A stretch of DNA of 64,000 bases, taken from NCBI GenBank assembly GCA_039519185.1, contig CM076854.1:14667192-14731191 (forward strand), written 5' to 3'. Made by a program: the position numbers and the translations under genes. The notes beneath the pieces were generated by a model. That model had not been told where the DNA came from. It did no database searches and saw only the letters and a list, made by a program, of their open reading frames with translations. Below, one piece after another: positions 1-10,699 of the stretch; position 1 is the stretch's first letter; each line of letters begins with the position of its first letter. Source of the stretch: Astragalus membranaceus. Lineage: Eukaryota > Streptophyta > Magnoliopsida > Fabales > Fabaceae.

Positions 1-418
1 GCTTTTAAAACAGGTTCAGCTAGAAACCTTTACAACCAAAGACCTTTTTACAAAAACCCGGGATATCACCTCCCTTTGTAGCAGACCTTTAAAAACCTAG
101 AGATATCACCTCTCTATGAAAACACCAAGAGATATCACCTCTCTTGAATAACTTGGGATCACACCCAACCAAGAGATATCACCTCTCTTGAATACCTTGG
201 GATCACACCCAAAAATAAGAAACACAAAGGATTTTGATAACACACTCAATAGTGTGGATAAAACAAATTGAAGCACAAGTTTATAATTCAAACTATATGA
301 AATATAAAGCTCTCAAAATAAAATGTTTAGCAAGTGTAAAATGAATGAGAGTGATGAGAAGAATAATATTCAGATTTTGCGAAATGAGAAGTGTGTTGAG
401 AGTGAGATGTGAGACTTC

Positions 419-426
419 TATTTATA
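419..426 (-). promoter_or_regulatory. TATA box of Copia-1 3' LTR
   Basis: Minus-strand TATAAATA inside CCTATAAATAGAAG, 44 bp downstream (in element sense) of the last AATCGATT box. The same position is kept in the other LTR (4469-4476) and at matching sites in S1, S2 and the gag-only element, which supports its role as the LTR promoter. Confidence 0.7.
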
Positions 427-470
427 GGCTAGGAAAAAATATGACGTTGAGTTATTTATGGAGATGAGGT

Positions 471-1018
471 AATCGATTGTGTGCTTAAATAACTTGGAGA
501 TGACAATCGATTAGATGCTTTCCTTAAAACATGAATGAATCGATTATGTGCTCTGTTAAAATATGAATGAATCGATTATGTGCTCTGTTAAATCCTAAGA
601 ATCGATTATGAGCTTGAATGAAAGGATGTTGAAATCGATTTTGTGCCTGACTGAAAGAGGTGGAAGAATCGATTATGTGTTTTCTCAAGACCACATAGGA
701 ATCGATTATGTGCTTTCCTAAACTCATGGATAACTTCCTTAAATAGATGAAGAATCGATTATGCAAGGAAAGGAAGAGATGTGAAATCGATTTTGTGCTC
801 CCTTAAAACATGGATGAATCGATTATGTGCTTTCCTAAACCATAAGAATCGATTATGTGCCTCATAGGAAAAAAGAAGGAATCGATTCTTTGCTTGAATG
901 AAGGAGGTGTTGTAATCGATTCTTTGCTTGATTAGACTAAGGAGGAAATCAATTTTAATTGAAATAGGGAGGATGCAAAATCGATTATTAGCTTTAGAGA
1001 AAAGGTTGGAAATCGATT
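471..1018. repeat. AATCGATT box array, Copia-1 left LTR
   Basis: Seventeen boxes begin at 471, 505, 538, 570, 600, 633, 667, 700, 753, 785, 817, 847, 880, 914, 947, 979 and 1011. Box 947 is mutated to AATCAATT here but intact in the other LTR. Steps are 30-34 bp except one of 53. The sequence between boxes varies while the palindrome is kept. The array lies in U3, directly upstream of the TATA box. Confidence 0.9.
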
Positions 1019-1323
1019 ATAATGTTTCTAAAAACATTTTCATTAAATTATGTGCTTGTCCTATTCAATTATGCATGCATGAGATTTGTTTAAAAATATT
1101 TTCATGCAAAATTATTTATATGAAAAACATTGTGAGTGTGTGATTTATTTTATATTAGAGAGCTTTATTTTCACTTAGAAAAAGTCCTAATACACACACA
1201 ACAATAAAATAACTCTTGGCTTGAGCTTGATTACATTTTTCCGCTTTTTGCAGTCTTGACCTTTTTGACCTTATTTTGTCAGTCATCAAAACCAGATTAT
1301 TCCTATCAAGGCATATATTCACA

Positions 1324-1337
1324 TTCTCCCCCTTTTT
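1324..1337 (-). other. Polypurine tract of Copia-1
   Basis: Minus strand AAAAAGGGGGAGAA directly abuts the 3' LTR start (TGTGAATA). This is the plus-strand priming site for reverse transcription and fixes the element's orientation. Confidence 0.8.
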
Positions 1338-1499
1338 GATGATGACAAACATCATTAGGAGGGATTTGCTCAATGAAGGGGTTAGATAAGAATATTTCAT
1401 AACAATGTGTATATCAGAGATAAGCGCAGATTATACTCCCCCTTTCTATATGCAAACATTTAAGAAAATACTCCCCCTGAAACATGCAAATCACAGAAC

Positions 1500-2059
1500 T
1501 CTCCCCCTTTTGGCATTATCAAAAAGCGGGAAAAATAAATAAATCATGTCAAGGCATATATTCCAATGATAAGTGAAAAAAAAACAATTTGCAAAAATTT
1601 TCAAAAGCCTCATTTTGGAACTCACCACCGAGATCACTTCGGATAGATGCAATGATCTTATCAAATTTTCGAAAAGCATCAAAAGCGTCGTTTTTATGAA
1701 AAATAAACATGGTCCATGTATAGCGAGAGTAATAACGAGTGCATAGTAATTTCAATCATAAGACAAGTATAAGAATCAAGCACAACCTTATTACCTTTGT
1801 TGCACAGATGACTAATACTTAGCAAGTTATGCTTCAAGCCTTCAACTAACAGTGCATTTTCAAAACAGGATTTGGTTTCTTACCAATAGTGCCGACGCCA
1901 CTAATTTTACCTTTTGTATTGTCATAATGAAACACAAGTCCGCTTCTTTTTGGAGCTAAATGAGAGAACTTCTCTTAGTCTCCTGTCATGTGCTTTGAAC
2001 AGCCGCTATCTAAATACCACTTTGAGCTTTTGGCTTTCAAGCACACCTACAACACAAAA
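1500..2059 (-). pseudogene. Copia-1 pol remnant: protease motif, GAG-pre-integrase, start of integrase core
   Basis: Read in several frames, the minus strand shows the copia protease motif WYLDSGCSKHMTGD at about 1985-2027, then a GAG-pre-integrase stretch (VEGLKHNLLSISHLCNKGN) at about 1785-1860. Next comes the start of the integrase core (SRYTWTMFI, then IRSDLGGEFQN) at about 1600-1735. The frame is broken by stops and frameshifts. The rest of integrase and all of reverse transcriptase/RNase H are missing before the polypurine tract, so a deletion removed most of pol. In known copia elements this region cleaves Gag-Pol and integrates the cDNA; this copy can do neither. Confidence 0.8.
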
Positions 2060-3713
2060 TCAATTTTTGGCTTTTGGTACCCAAATCATCTTGGGTCCTT
2101 TTGGGTTAGTCTTGGGAATTGTGCGCTTTGGAATCCACTTCCATTTGTCATTCATATCAATGTTCTTTCTTGCATTACAAATAGAAGATGTATGACCTTT
2201 TCTACCACAATAATAACATTTTGTAAAAGGGCTACTAGATGTGATGTTGGGACTAAAAAAACTTTTTGAAATATTTTTCATGATTCTTTGGTTGATAGCC
2301 CAAACCAGCTTTATCGTATGTTCCCCTTTGATTTCCTAAAATGATATTTAAATTAGCTCTTCCCCTGGTGAATTTTGCAAGAGTGTTGTGTAAATCATCA
2401 ACTTTATTTTTCAACACATTGCACTCTTCACACTTGAGAGTATTCTCCTTTTTATTTTCATAAGAGTTGCAAGAGGATACTTTACTTATGAAAATTTGTT
2501 TTTCTTTAAGAGCATCTATTTCCTTGTTTAAAGTTTCAATTTTGGATTGAAGAGTGGAAATAGTTTTATTAGACTTTGAAACAATTTTCCTAAGTTTAGT
2601 TGACTCATTATTTAGTTCTTCACAAATACTAAGCAACTCATCATAAGTTAAATCACGTTTAGTTTCAAAGGAGTTTACCTCATCTTCCTCATGCTCTGTC
2701 ATGAAACATAGTTTTGCTTCCTCTTCTTCAGATTCATCGGATGACTCCATGTCATTTTCATCCAAAGTGATATACGCCCTTCTTCCTTTTGATTTCTTTC
2801 GAAGATCTCTATGTTTTTGACTTTGAAGACAATCCGGCTTTATGTGCCCCTTCTTACCACATTTATAACATGTTGGATTGAAGGAAGTTCCTTCCTCATT
2901 TTTGCTTTGAGGATTTGGTTTACCTTTATACCTTATGAACTTTTTGAACATTCGAACCATTTCACTCATGTCTTCATCACTTTCATTGGAGCTATCATAA
3001 CCTTCTGTGTCACTTTCTTTGATACATGCTTTTAGCGCAAGTCCTTTATTTTTCTTTTCACCTTCCTTCCTTTCAATGAGTCGATTTAATTCGAGCTCAT
3101 GTTCCTGCAATTTACCAAACAAGGTGGTTAAGTCCATAGATGATAAATTTTTAGATTCCGAGATAGCTGTCACTTTGGGTTGTCAATTTCTATTTAGGCA
3201 TCGCAGAACTTTATTGGTCAAGTCCTCATTTTCGAAAGATTTTCCAAGGCCTCTAAGATGGTTAACTATATGGATGAAACGTTTGTTTAGTTCTTGGATC
3301 GTTTCACCCGGTTTCATCTTAAATAGTTCATACTCATGAGTTAATGTGTTCATTCTAGCCCTTTTGACCTCGATAGTACCTTCATGGGTCACTTGAAGGG
3401 CGTCCCACATTTCCTTAGCGGTTTTACAATGTGATACGCGATAGAACTCATCAATGCTTAATGCAGTTGTGATGATGTTCTTAGTTTTCAAATTTTATTG
3501 AACCTTTTCTTTTTCATCTTTGGTCCAAAGAGATCTAGGTTTTTTCACCATTTCATCATTAACAAGATGAGTGGGAACAAATGGACCATTTATGACAGCA
3601 TCTCAAATATCACAATCTACTCCCTCAATGAAAATTTTCATTCTTGTTTTCCAATAATCATACCCTTCACCATTGAAAGATGAGGGTCTGTTTAAGGAGT
3701 CATTTGAAGTCAT
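2060..3713 (-). pseudogene. Copia-1 gag pseudogene (UBN2 plus zinc knuckles)
   Basis: Gag forms the particle that packages the retrotransposon RNA. The likely start is the ATG at 3713 (MTSNDSLNRPSSFNGEGYDY), just after the primer site. An earlier in-frame ATG at 3791 lies inside the LTR. The frame runs to 2253 with three nonsense codons near 3602, 3492 and 3180. By comparison with the family two replace tryptophan (TGG to TGA) and one a tyrosine. Domains in order: an N-terminal FNGEGYDYW motif, a UBN2-type core (about 3200-3480), a CCHC zinc knuckle (CYKCGKKGHIKPDC, about 2830-2872) and a charged coiled-coil region. A frameshift near 2260 leads to a second knuckle (CYYCGRKGHTSSIC) in another frame (2060-2281). 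Non-functional. Confidence 0.88.
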
Positions 3714-3751
3714 CTTGCCTCTTGAGATAGTTAGTCTTGACCAAGAGTCTA

Positions 3752-3763
3752 GCTCTGGTACCA
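3752..3763 (-). other. Primer binding site of Copia-1
   Basis: Minus strand TGGTACCAGAGC, two bases from the LTR end. It resembles the usual initiator-tRNA-Met site (TGGTATCAGAGC) with one change. It primes minus-strand cDNA synthesis in this class. Confidence 0.85.
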
Positions 3764-4468
3764 CTTGTTGACCAAGTGACTTGAAACACAAGAGGGGGGG
3801 TGAATTGTGAAATTAAAAATAGCACTTAAAAATAAAGTCTTTAAAAGCAAGTTGATCAAGTAAAGTAAATTGCTTAAGAAAATGTTTTGATTTGAATAAG
3901 AGCGATAAGGAAATAAATATAAGTTGCAAGGAAAATAAAAGAGATGAAGGGAAAGAAGAAGACACGCAGAGTTTTATCCTGGTTCGGTCACCTCCTAGTG
4001 CATACGTCCAGTCCCCAAGGAAAACTCCAAGGGATTTTAATCAATCACTAGCTTTTAAAACAGGTTCAGCTAGAAACCTTTACAACCAAAGACCTTTTTA
4101 CAAAAACCCGGGATATCACCTCCCTTTGTAACAGACCTTTAAAAACCTAGAGATATCACCTCTCTATGAAAACACCAAGAGATATCACCTCTCTTGAATA
4201 ACTTGGGATCACACCCAACCAAGAGATATCACCTCTCTTGAATACCTTGGGATCACACCCAAAAATAAGAAACACAAAGGATTTTGATAACACACTCAAT
4301 AGTGTGGATAAAACAAATTGAAGCACAAGTTTACAATTCAAACTATATGAAATATAAAGCTCTCAAAATAAAATGTTTAGCAAGTGTAAAATGAATGAGA
4401 GTGATGAGAAGAATAATATTCAGATTTTGCGAAATGAGAAGTGTGTTGAGAGTGAGATGTGAGGCTTC

Positions 4469-4476
4469 TATTTATA
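4469..4476 (-). promoter_or_regulatory. TATA box of Copia-1 5' LTR
   Basis: Minus-strand TATAAATA, equivalent to 419-426. This LTR copy would drive genomic RNA synthesis toward lower coordinates. Confidence 0.7.
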
Positions 4477-4520
4477 GGCTAGGAAAAAATATGACGTTGA
4501 GTTATTTATGGAGATGAGGT

Positions 4521-5068
4521 AATCGATTGTGTGCTTAAATAACTTGGAGATGACAATCGATTAGATGCTTTCCTAAAAACATGAATGAATCGATTATGTG
4601 CTCTGTTAAAATATGAATGAATCGATTATGTGCTCTGTTAAATCCTAAGAATCGATTATGAGCTTGAATGAAAGGATGTTGAAATCGATTTTGTGCCTGA
4701 CTGAAAGAGGTGGAAGAATCGATTATGTGTTTTCTCAAGACCACATAGGAATCGATTATGTGCTTTCCTAAACTCATGGATAACTTCCTTAAATAGATGA
4801 AGAATCGATTATGCAAGAAAAGGAAGAGATGTGAAATCGATTTTGTGCTCCCTTAAAACATGGATGAATCGATTATGTGCTTTCCTAAACCATAAGAATC
4901 GATTATGTGCCTCATAGGAAAAAAGAAGGAATCGATTCTTTGCTTGAATGAAGGAGGTGTTGTAATCGATTCTTTGCTTGATTAGACTAAGGAGGAAATC
5001 GATTTTAATTGAAATAGGGAGGATGCAAAATCGATTATTAGCTTTAGAGAAAAGGTTGGAAATCGATT
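4521..5068. repeat. AATCGATT box array, Copia-1 right LTR
   Basis: Seventeen palindromic boxes at the same offsets (+4050) as the left LTR. The box mutated in the left copy is intact here (4997). It lies in U3 immediately upstream of the TATA box. Confidence 0.9.
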
Positions 5069-5373
5069 ATAATGTTTCTAAAAACATTTTCATTAAATTA
5101 TGTGCTTGTCCTATTCACTTATGCATGCATGGGATTTGTTTAAAAATATTTTCATGCAAAATTATTTATATGAAAAGAATTGTGAGTGTGCGATTTATTT
5201 TATATTAGAGAGCTTTATTTTCACTTACAAAAAGTCCTAATACACACACAACAATAAAATAACTCTTGGCTTGAGCTTGATTACATTTTTCCGCTTTTTG
5301 CAGTCTTGACCTTTTTGACCTTCTTTTGTCAATCATCAAAACCAGATTATTCCTGTCAAGGCATATATTCACA

Positions 5374-5849
5374 TAGTCCGGTTATTAATGATAACAAATC
5401 ATGTCAGGTTTATGCATCTTGCCTAAATGAGTTACACAACACAGTTAGGACGACTTTGAGTAAACTGGTGATAATAGATGCTATGTTGCATCAGACAATC
5501 AGTGCAAAAACCAACAAAACCAATTTGGCGCAAAGCCCCAGAGTATCTAACAGAAGCAATACTCCAATTTCAGAATGAAAATATGTGGTCAAGTCTGCAT
5601 TTAGTAGTTCTAGATCTTCCTCAATAGATAATATCAACAATGTTATCATGTACTTATCATTAGATGAGGACGAAATGGACAAGAAGGCTGACAACAAATT
5701 AAAGATGAAAGGGTCAATCCTATCCCATTCTACAACAACTATGTTTGAAATCGAGCTCACCTACTCAACGAGGAAATACAAGTATGGTACAAAGTAAATT
5801 TGTAATGAGTATAAGAGACAATTTTTGAATTAATTATTTTTTGTAGTAA
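5374..5849. other. Unassigned flanking sequence
   Basis: AT-rich DNA between Copia-1 and a Gypsy LTR fragment. Short plus-strand frames (5306-5578 and 5585-5797) have no recognisable domain, no clear start context and no partner exons. They may be the eroded end of another element or unique host DNA. No gene is supported. Confidence 0.4.
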
Positions 5850-6632
5850 CCATTGTTAAGGACTAATTTGTTCTTAAAAATTGTTAGGGACTAATTTATC
5901 CTCGAATTGGAGATCATGGTTAATTTCGACCTAACCGACGAGCCAAATATTCATATTTTCAAGCGGGGAGCCTATTATTTATATTTATCGGTGGGGAGCC
6001 TATTTCAGTTCTGCACAAGTATTACCCCTTATTGTCATTATTATTATTATTATTTGATTTTATACGACTTACTCGATTACTTGATTAAACTATTTTTTTG
6101 TTGAATCGTTTTAAATTTTATATTATCGTGTCCCGCTTCTTATGCTCTTCATTATTTACTCACTGAGTGGTGACTCACCTCGTCTCTTTTATATGTTTCA
6201 GATTCCCAAACTCGTGTCGAACCAAGTACCTCTGCTAAAGTTTAGTATCTTACTTCTAGTTGATGCTCCTTTTTGACTTTGGAGAGCCGCTAGTGATATT
6301 ATGCATCTTTTCTTATTGGTCCCTATGTATCTAGTTTGTGAAAATTCTGTAGGCTCTGTTGCATTATTTGGCTGTCTAGTAGTAGTTAGATGTGACTCTA
6401 TTGGCCTCTGTGAGGACCTATATTGGAATGTATATTGTGTTTTGACTACATAGGTGTATATATTATTTTGGGTTGTCCATATTCAGGGGAGGCTCCGCCC
6501 AATTTTCGTTAGAAATTTCTTTGAATTATAGGCTACTATAGGTTTAATATGATGAGTGTTCTCCAGTCATCATATAAGGATTAGGATTGTAGTAGTCTGT
6601 GCGCCGGTCATGATCCTATTAGGATCGTGACA
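5850..6632 (+). mobile_element. 3' part of a Gypsy-type LTR (fragment)
   Basis: The stretch has the look of the end of a chromovirus (Tekay-like) LTR: a CACTGAGTGGTGACTCAC box near 6159, a splice-acceptor-like TTTCAG near 6200, a GGAGGCTCCGCCC box near 6490, and a small inverted repeat just before a terminal TGACA at 6632. Unit A of the tandem array begins directly after it. No upstream end, second LTR or TSD is visible, so the left limit is approximate. The call rests on resemblance only. Confidence 0.4.
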
Positions 6633-6635
6633 GAA

Positions 6636-7739
6636 ATGAAACTCCAACCCGTGGAAGAACATGTTTTTCGTGCTAAGAAGGATCTTAAGTATTAATTTTG
6701 AACCGGTTACGGTTTTCAAATTCCATGGTGACAATTAACGATATTAAATGTATCTTTAACGTTGTTTTCTGATGCAATATGGAGGAATTTTTTAAGGTTG
6801 AAACCCTCATAGGTTCGCGAACTGAATTTCAGACCATATGTCCTGGAAGAATAATTGACAGTAAGGTAGTGTCACAGCCATAACATTTTAAACAGATATT
6901 CGCAAGCATGTAATAATTATGTTATATGATTGCAGATAATTCACATGTCGTGCTTTTTGACGATTCTGATTGAGAGGAAAGTTGCGTCGCCAACTATATG
7001 CATGGTCACTCCCCCTCATTTGTGGTATTGTATTTGATAATGATAATAGCTTAAGTATTGCATGCTTATTGATGGTGACAAACTAGTTTACTTACATTAT
7101 TTTTTTTATATGTTTGGTAGATAGATTTAAATTGTTGCTCCGCGATTGAAGACTTCACAAGCAAGTATTCCAAGTATTAAATACCTAATTTCGAGAACCT
7201 AAAGCATGTATCACTTCTATATTGTTGTGAGTTAAATTTACCTTAAACACATTGTGAAGTCATTTGATTTGTCTAACCCGACATACAACAACAATTTAGT
7301 TAGATTTATCCGCCAATTGAATATTGTTGTGGCAATTGGTTTCTGATGGTTTCCTCAGTTCATGACCAAGTTTTGTACCATCCGGATCTTGGATTTGAAA
7401 ATGCAAATATAATCCCTAGACAAAATACCAATAAAATTTTAATTTTTTTAATCAATGTATTGCGATATGATTGTGCCCATTGGACAACTTTATGAAGGAT
7501 TTTGGTCATAAAATAAGTCTAAAGACGTCACTTATCAGAATCCAACGATTAAGATCGACATAATTTCTATAAATATGTCTTTGTAGTTCATTAATGGAAG
7601 GTTCAACGGTTAAGTTTTACCTCTTACAATGGTTCAGAGAAAACAATGTCTAAGGTGAGTCCAACTTAGACAATCACGACATATGATATCACTTACTTAT
7701 TAACAATTTGCGGAGTCCAACTTTACTATCACGACATAA
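6636..7739 (+). repeat. 1.44-kb tandem repeat, unit A (internally deleted)
   Basis: Begins ATGAAACTCCAACCCGTGG and continues into unit B. It contains the marker segments of the family: a GATTGCAG then ATAATTCACATG exon-like start near 6935, a TCTAACCCGACATAC block near 7272, and repeated AACGGTTAAG-type motifs near 7545-7610. About 340 bp are missing compared with unit C. Confidence 0.85.
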
Positions 7740-8990
7740 ATGGAACTCCAACCCGTGGAAGAACATATCTCATATTATGTTTTTCATGCTAAGAAGGATC
7801 TCAAATATTGATTTTGAAGTGGTTGCCGTTTTCAAATTCCATGGTGACAAGTAACGATATGCGATGTATTCATAACATTGTTTTTCGATTAATTTTTGTG
7901 ACGAAGTATTTAAGGTTCAAACCCTCATATGTTAACGAAGCGAATTTCAGACCACAAGTCATGGAAGAATAAGCGACTGGGGTAATTTCACTTATTAGAT
8001 GCCTCATTTCGAGAACTTAAAGCATGCATCACATTTATATTGTTGTAAGTTAAATTTACCATAACTTAAGCTACTATCATTATCAAATACAATACCATAA
8101 ACGAGGGGGGAGTGACCTTGCATATAGTTGGCGATGCAACATTCCTCTCAATCAGAATCATCATAAACAATATAAATAACGTAAGAAATGTGAGTTCAAT
8201 TTGCCATAAACTAGTTTTCTTACGTTATTTTTTTGTATGACTTGTGAGTTCAATTTGCCATAAACACATTGTGAAATCATTTGATTTGTCTAACCCGACA
8301 TACAATAATGTTGTTTGATATATCCGCCAATTGAATATTGTTGTGGCAATTGGTTTCTGATGGTTACCATCTGGATCCTGGCTTTGAAAATGCAAATATA
8401 ATCCCTAGACAAATTACCAATAAAAAAATTGGTAAAGCACTTGTGATAATTGTATTCAAACTCTAATGACAAGTTATCACTCAAATGATTGAGAATGACT
8501 ACTTCCCACCCGACTTTGTAAATGAAGTGCAACACATAGAATGTTGCGAAATGACTGGGCCCATTGGACAACTTTATGAAGAATTTGGGTCATAAAGAAT
8601 TTAATTTATTTTAATCAATGTATACTAGTTTCATATATATATACACCTTTCAATAACATGTGATACTTGGTATAAATAAGTCTTTATACTTCACTAATCA
8701 AAGATCCAATAGTTAAGTTTGACATAATTACTATAAATAAGTCTAAGAACGTCACGAATCATAATCCAACGGTTAAGTTCGACAATATTTCTCTAAATAT
8801 ATCTTTGTAAGTCACTAATCGGAGATTCAACGGTTAAGCTTTACCTGTTACGATGGTTCGGAGAAAATAATGTCTAAGGTGAGCATATGTCACTCAACTA
8901 TACTTTTTTATATTTTATTTTCTAACGACGCATATGATATCAATTACTTATTAATAGTTTGCGGAGTCAAACTTTATAATCATGACATGA
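7740..8990 (+). repeat. 1.44-kb tandem repeat, unit B (with inner inversion)
   Basis: Starts ATGGAACTCCAACCCGTGG. The exon-like part is present in reverse orientation at about 8063-8167, while the sequence on both sides keeps the plus orientation. The unit otherwise runs in order into unit C. Confidence 0.85.
8063..8167 (-). other. Micro-inversion inside unit B
   Basis: The segment from ACTTAAGCTACTATC to CAGAATCATCATAAA is the reverse complement of the exon-like segment seen in plus orientation in the other units (for example 56819-56940). It sits at roughly its normal place in the unit, so it was inverted, with partial duplication around the edge. Confidence 0.75.
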
Positions 8991-9743
8991 ATGGAACTCC
9001 AACTTGTGGAAGAATATGTTTCATATTAAGTTTTTCATGCTAAGAAAGATCTCAAGTATTGATTTTGAAACAGTTGTCGTTTTCAAATTTCATGATGACA
9101 ATTAACGATATAAAATGTATTCATAACGTTTTTTGATGCATTATCTGAGGAAGTATTTAAGTTTGAAACCCATATGTCCTGGAAAAATGATTGACTGTGA
9201 GGTTATTTCACTTATTAAGCCATAACTTTTAAACAGTCAAGCATGTAATAATTATGTTAGATGATTGCAGATAATTCACATGATGTCCTTTGTGGCAATT
9301 CTAATTGAAAGGAATGTTGCGTCACCAACTATATGTATCCTCAGTCCCCTTCGTTGGTGGTATTGCATTTGATAATGATAATAGCTTAAGTATTGCATGC
9401 TTATTCATAATAAGACAAACAAGTTTTCTTACATTATTTTTTTATATGTTTGGAAGTGAGATTTAAAATATTGTGTTGCGATTGAAGACCTCACCAGCAA
9501 GTATGAAAAGTATTAGATGCCCCATTTTGAGAACTTAAAGCATGTATCACATTTATATTGTTGTAAGTTAAATTTACCTTAAACACATTGTGAAGTCATT
9601 TGATTTTTCTAACCCGGCATACAATAATGTTGTTAGATTAATCCGCCACTTGAATATTGTTTTGGCAATTAGTTTTTGATTGTTTCCTCAGTTCATGATC
9701 AAGTTCTGTACCATATGGATCCTAACTTTAAAATTGCAAATAT

Positions 9744-10603
9744 AATCCTGTTGACAGTGATTTTTGGTAAGAACCCGTGTTCATCAACAAAAAATTAACA
9801 TCAAACAAAAACGGGAGTCTCCCGGTCAAAAGGGTATTGTGATCACAAATTTAGAGAAAGAAGAGAGAAGAATTCATTCACATCACCAAACGAATCAGAG
9901 ATTCTAGATGGATAACATGAATTAAATTTGAAGTAGTAAAAAGGAGTTCATTCACAACACCAATCGAATCATGAAAATGGACTCAAGTTTGATGAAGTGA
10001 AGAAATTCGTAGATAAAATAGTAAAAGGGGCTTAAAAGACACACGGAAATCAAACCTAAGAAGGAGAGAACAACATGAATCTTTTAAACAGGAAAAGCAT
10101 AACGAAAATAAAAGGAAAAACATGAAAGAAATTATTGGAATTGATTGGTTGGGAACGTTGCAGTGACCCGTCGATCCGTGAGCGTCAGCGGGGACTTAGG
10201 ACATATAGGGTGTTTACAAGTTTCAACCTTTATTACAACAATCTTACAAGTATTTATAGGCAAAGAAAATAACTTCCTAATTATAGAGATCATGACAAGT
10301 GTCTCTCGGAATAACTTTCCTATCCAACACTTGTCTTATTTGAAATAAAAAATAAACTACTAATAACTACCCTAAGTAACTTCTTTGGCACAACTTGCAT
10401 CAATTGTCAGCAATCTATCACACAGTTTGAGTCTTTGATATTTCCTAATAACGTTCGGCCTTTCAAACTACAAGTGATCTTCGAAACTTTCTTACATCAT
10501 CAAGTCACCAAGACCTTCAACGTGCATTTATGCTTATTTTTGCCTCATGATCCAGCAAGCCAACTATATCTTCGAAAATGTATATTTCAGCATTAACAAA
10601 TCC
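9744..10603 (-). mobile_element. Solo LTR, copia-type, with AATCC target duplication
   Basis: An 850-bp segment (9749-10598) begins TGTTGACAG and ends GCATTAACA. It is flanked by perfect AATCC copies (9744-9748, 10599-10603) and interrupts the otherwise continuous text ATATAATCCCTAGACAAA of unit C. No coding sequence or second LTR is present, so this is what remains after recombination between two LTRs. A minus-strand TATA box (TATAAATA, 10251-10258) suggests minus sense. It lacks the AATCGATT array of the other copia LTRs, so it belongs to another family. Confidence 0.9.
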
Positions 10604-10699
10604 CTAGACAAAGTACCAATAAAAAATTGGTAAAGCAATTGTGAAAATTGTATTTCAACTCAAAGGACAAGTTATGACTCAAATGGTTTAGACCGACTA

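Larger units (their letters stand above)
1..1323 (-). repeat. Copia-1 3' LTR (partial)
   Basis: Matches 4051-5373. In element sense (minus) it begins TGTGAATATATGCC at 1323. The U3 part holds the AATCGATT array, followed by a TATA box at 419-426. Position 1 of the window falls inside this LTR. Confidence 0.93.
1..5373 (-). mobile_element. Copia-1: Ty1/copia LTR retrotransposon, decayed, cut by window edge
   Basis: Two direct repeats (1-1323 and 3766-5373) flank a 2.4-kb interior that reads on the minus strand: primer site beside the right LTR, gag, protease motif, partial integrase, polypurine tract beside the left LTR. The LTRs align at a constant offset of 4050 with no net indel and about 15 differences by eye over 1323 bp, so the insertion is fairly young. 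The first 285 bp of the left LTR lie outside the window. No reverse transcriptase or RNase H is present, so the copy cannot be autonomous. The element ends TG...CA; the right flank begins TAGTC, the expected TSD, but its partner is off-window. The GGGGGGTGAATTG stretch near the LTR end recalls Maximus/SIRE-type elements; lineage is uncertain. Confidence 0.93.
3766..5373 (-). repeat. Copia-1 5' LTR (complete, 1608 bp)
   Basis: Ends TGTTGACC (3766) and ATTCACA (5373), the TG...CA form. It contains a 17-box AATCGATT array (4521-5068, same offsets as the left copy) and a minus-strand TATA box at 4469-4476. It differs from the left LTR by roughly 15 substitutions. Confidence 0.93.

Noticed and set aside
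471..1018. CRISPR-like array (short repeats at regular spacing)
   Set aside because: The repeat is only 8 bp, the spacers are related to each other, and the array lies in the U3 of a plant LTR retrotransposon with identical arrays in sister LTRs. No cas genes; eukaryotic DNA.
5306..5797. Two adjacent plus-strand frames as a small host gene
   Set aside because: The first starts inside the Copia-1 LTR; neither has a recognisable domain, a promoter or partner exons.
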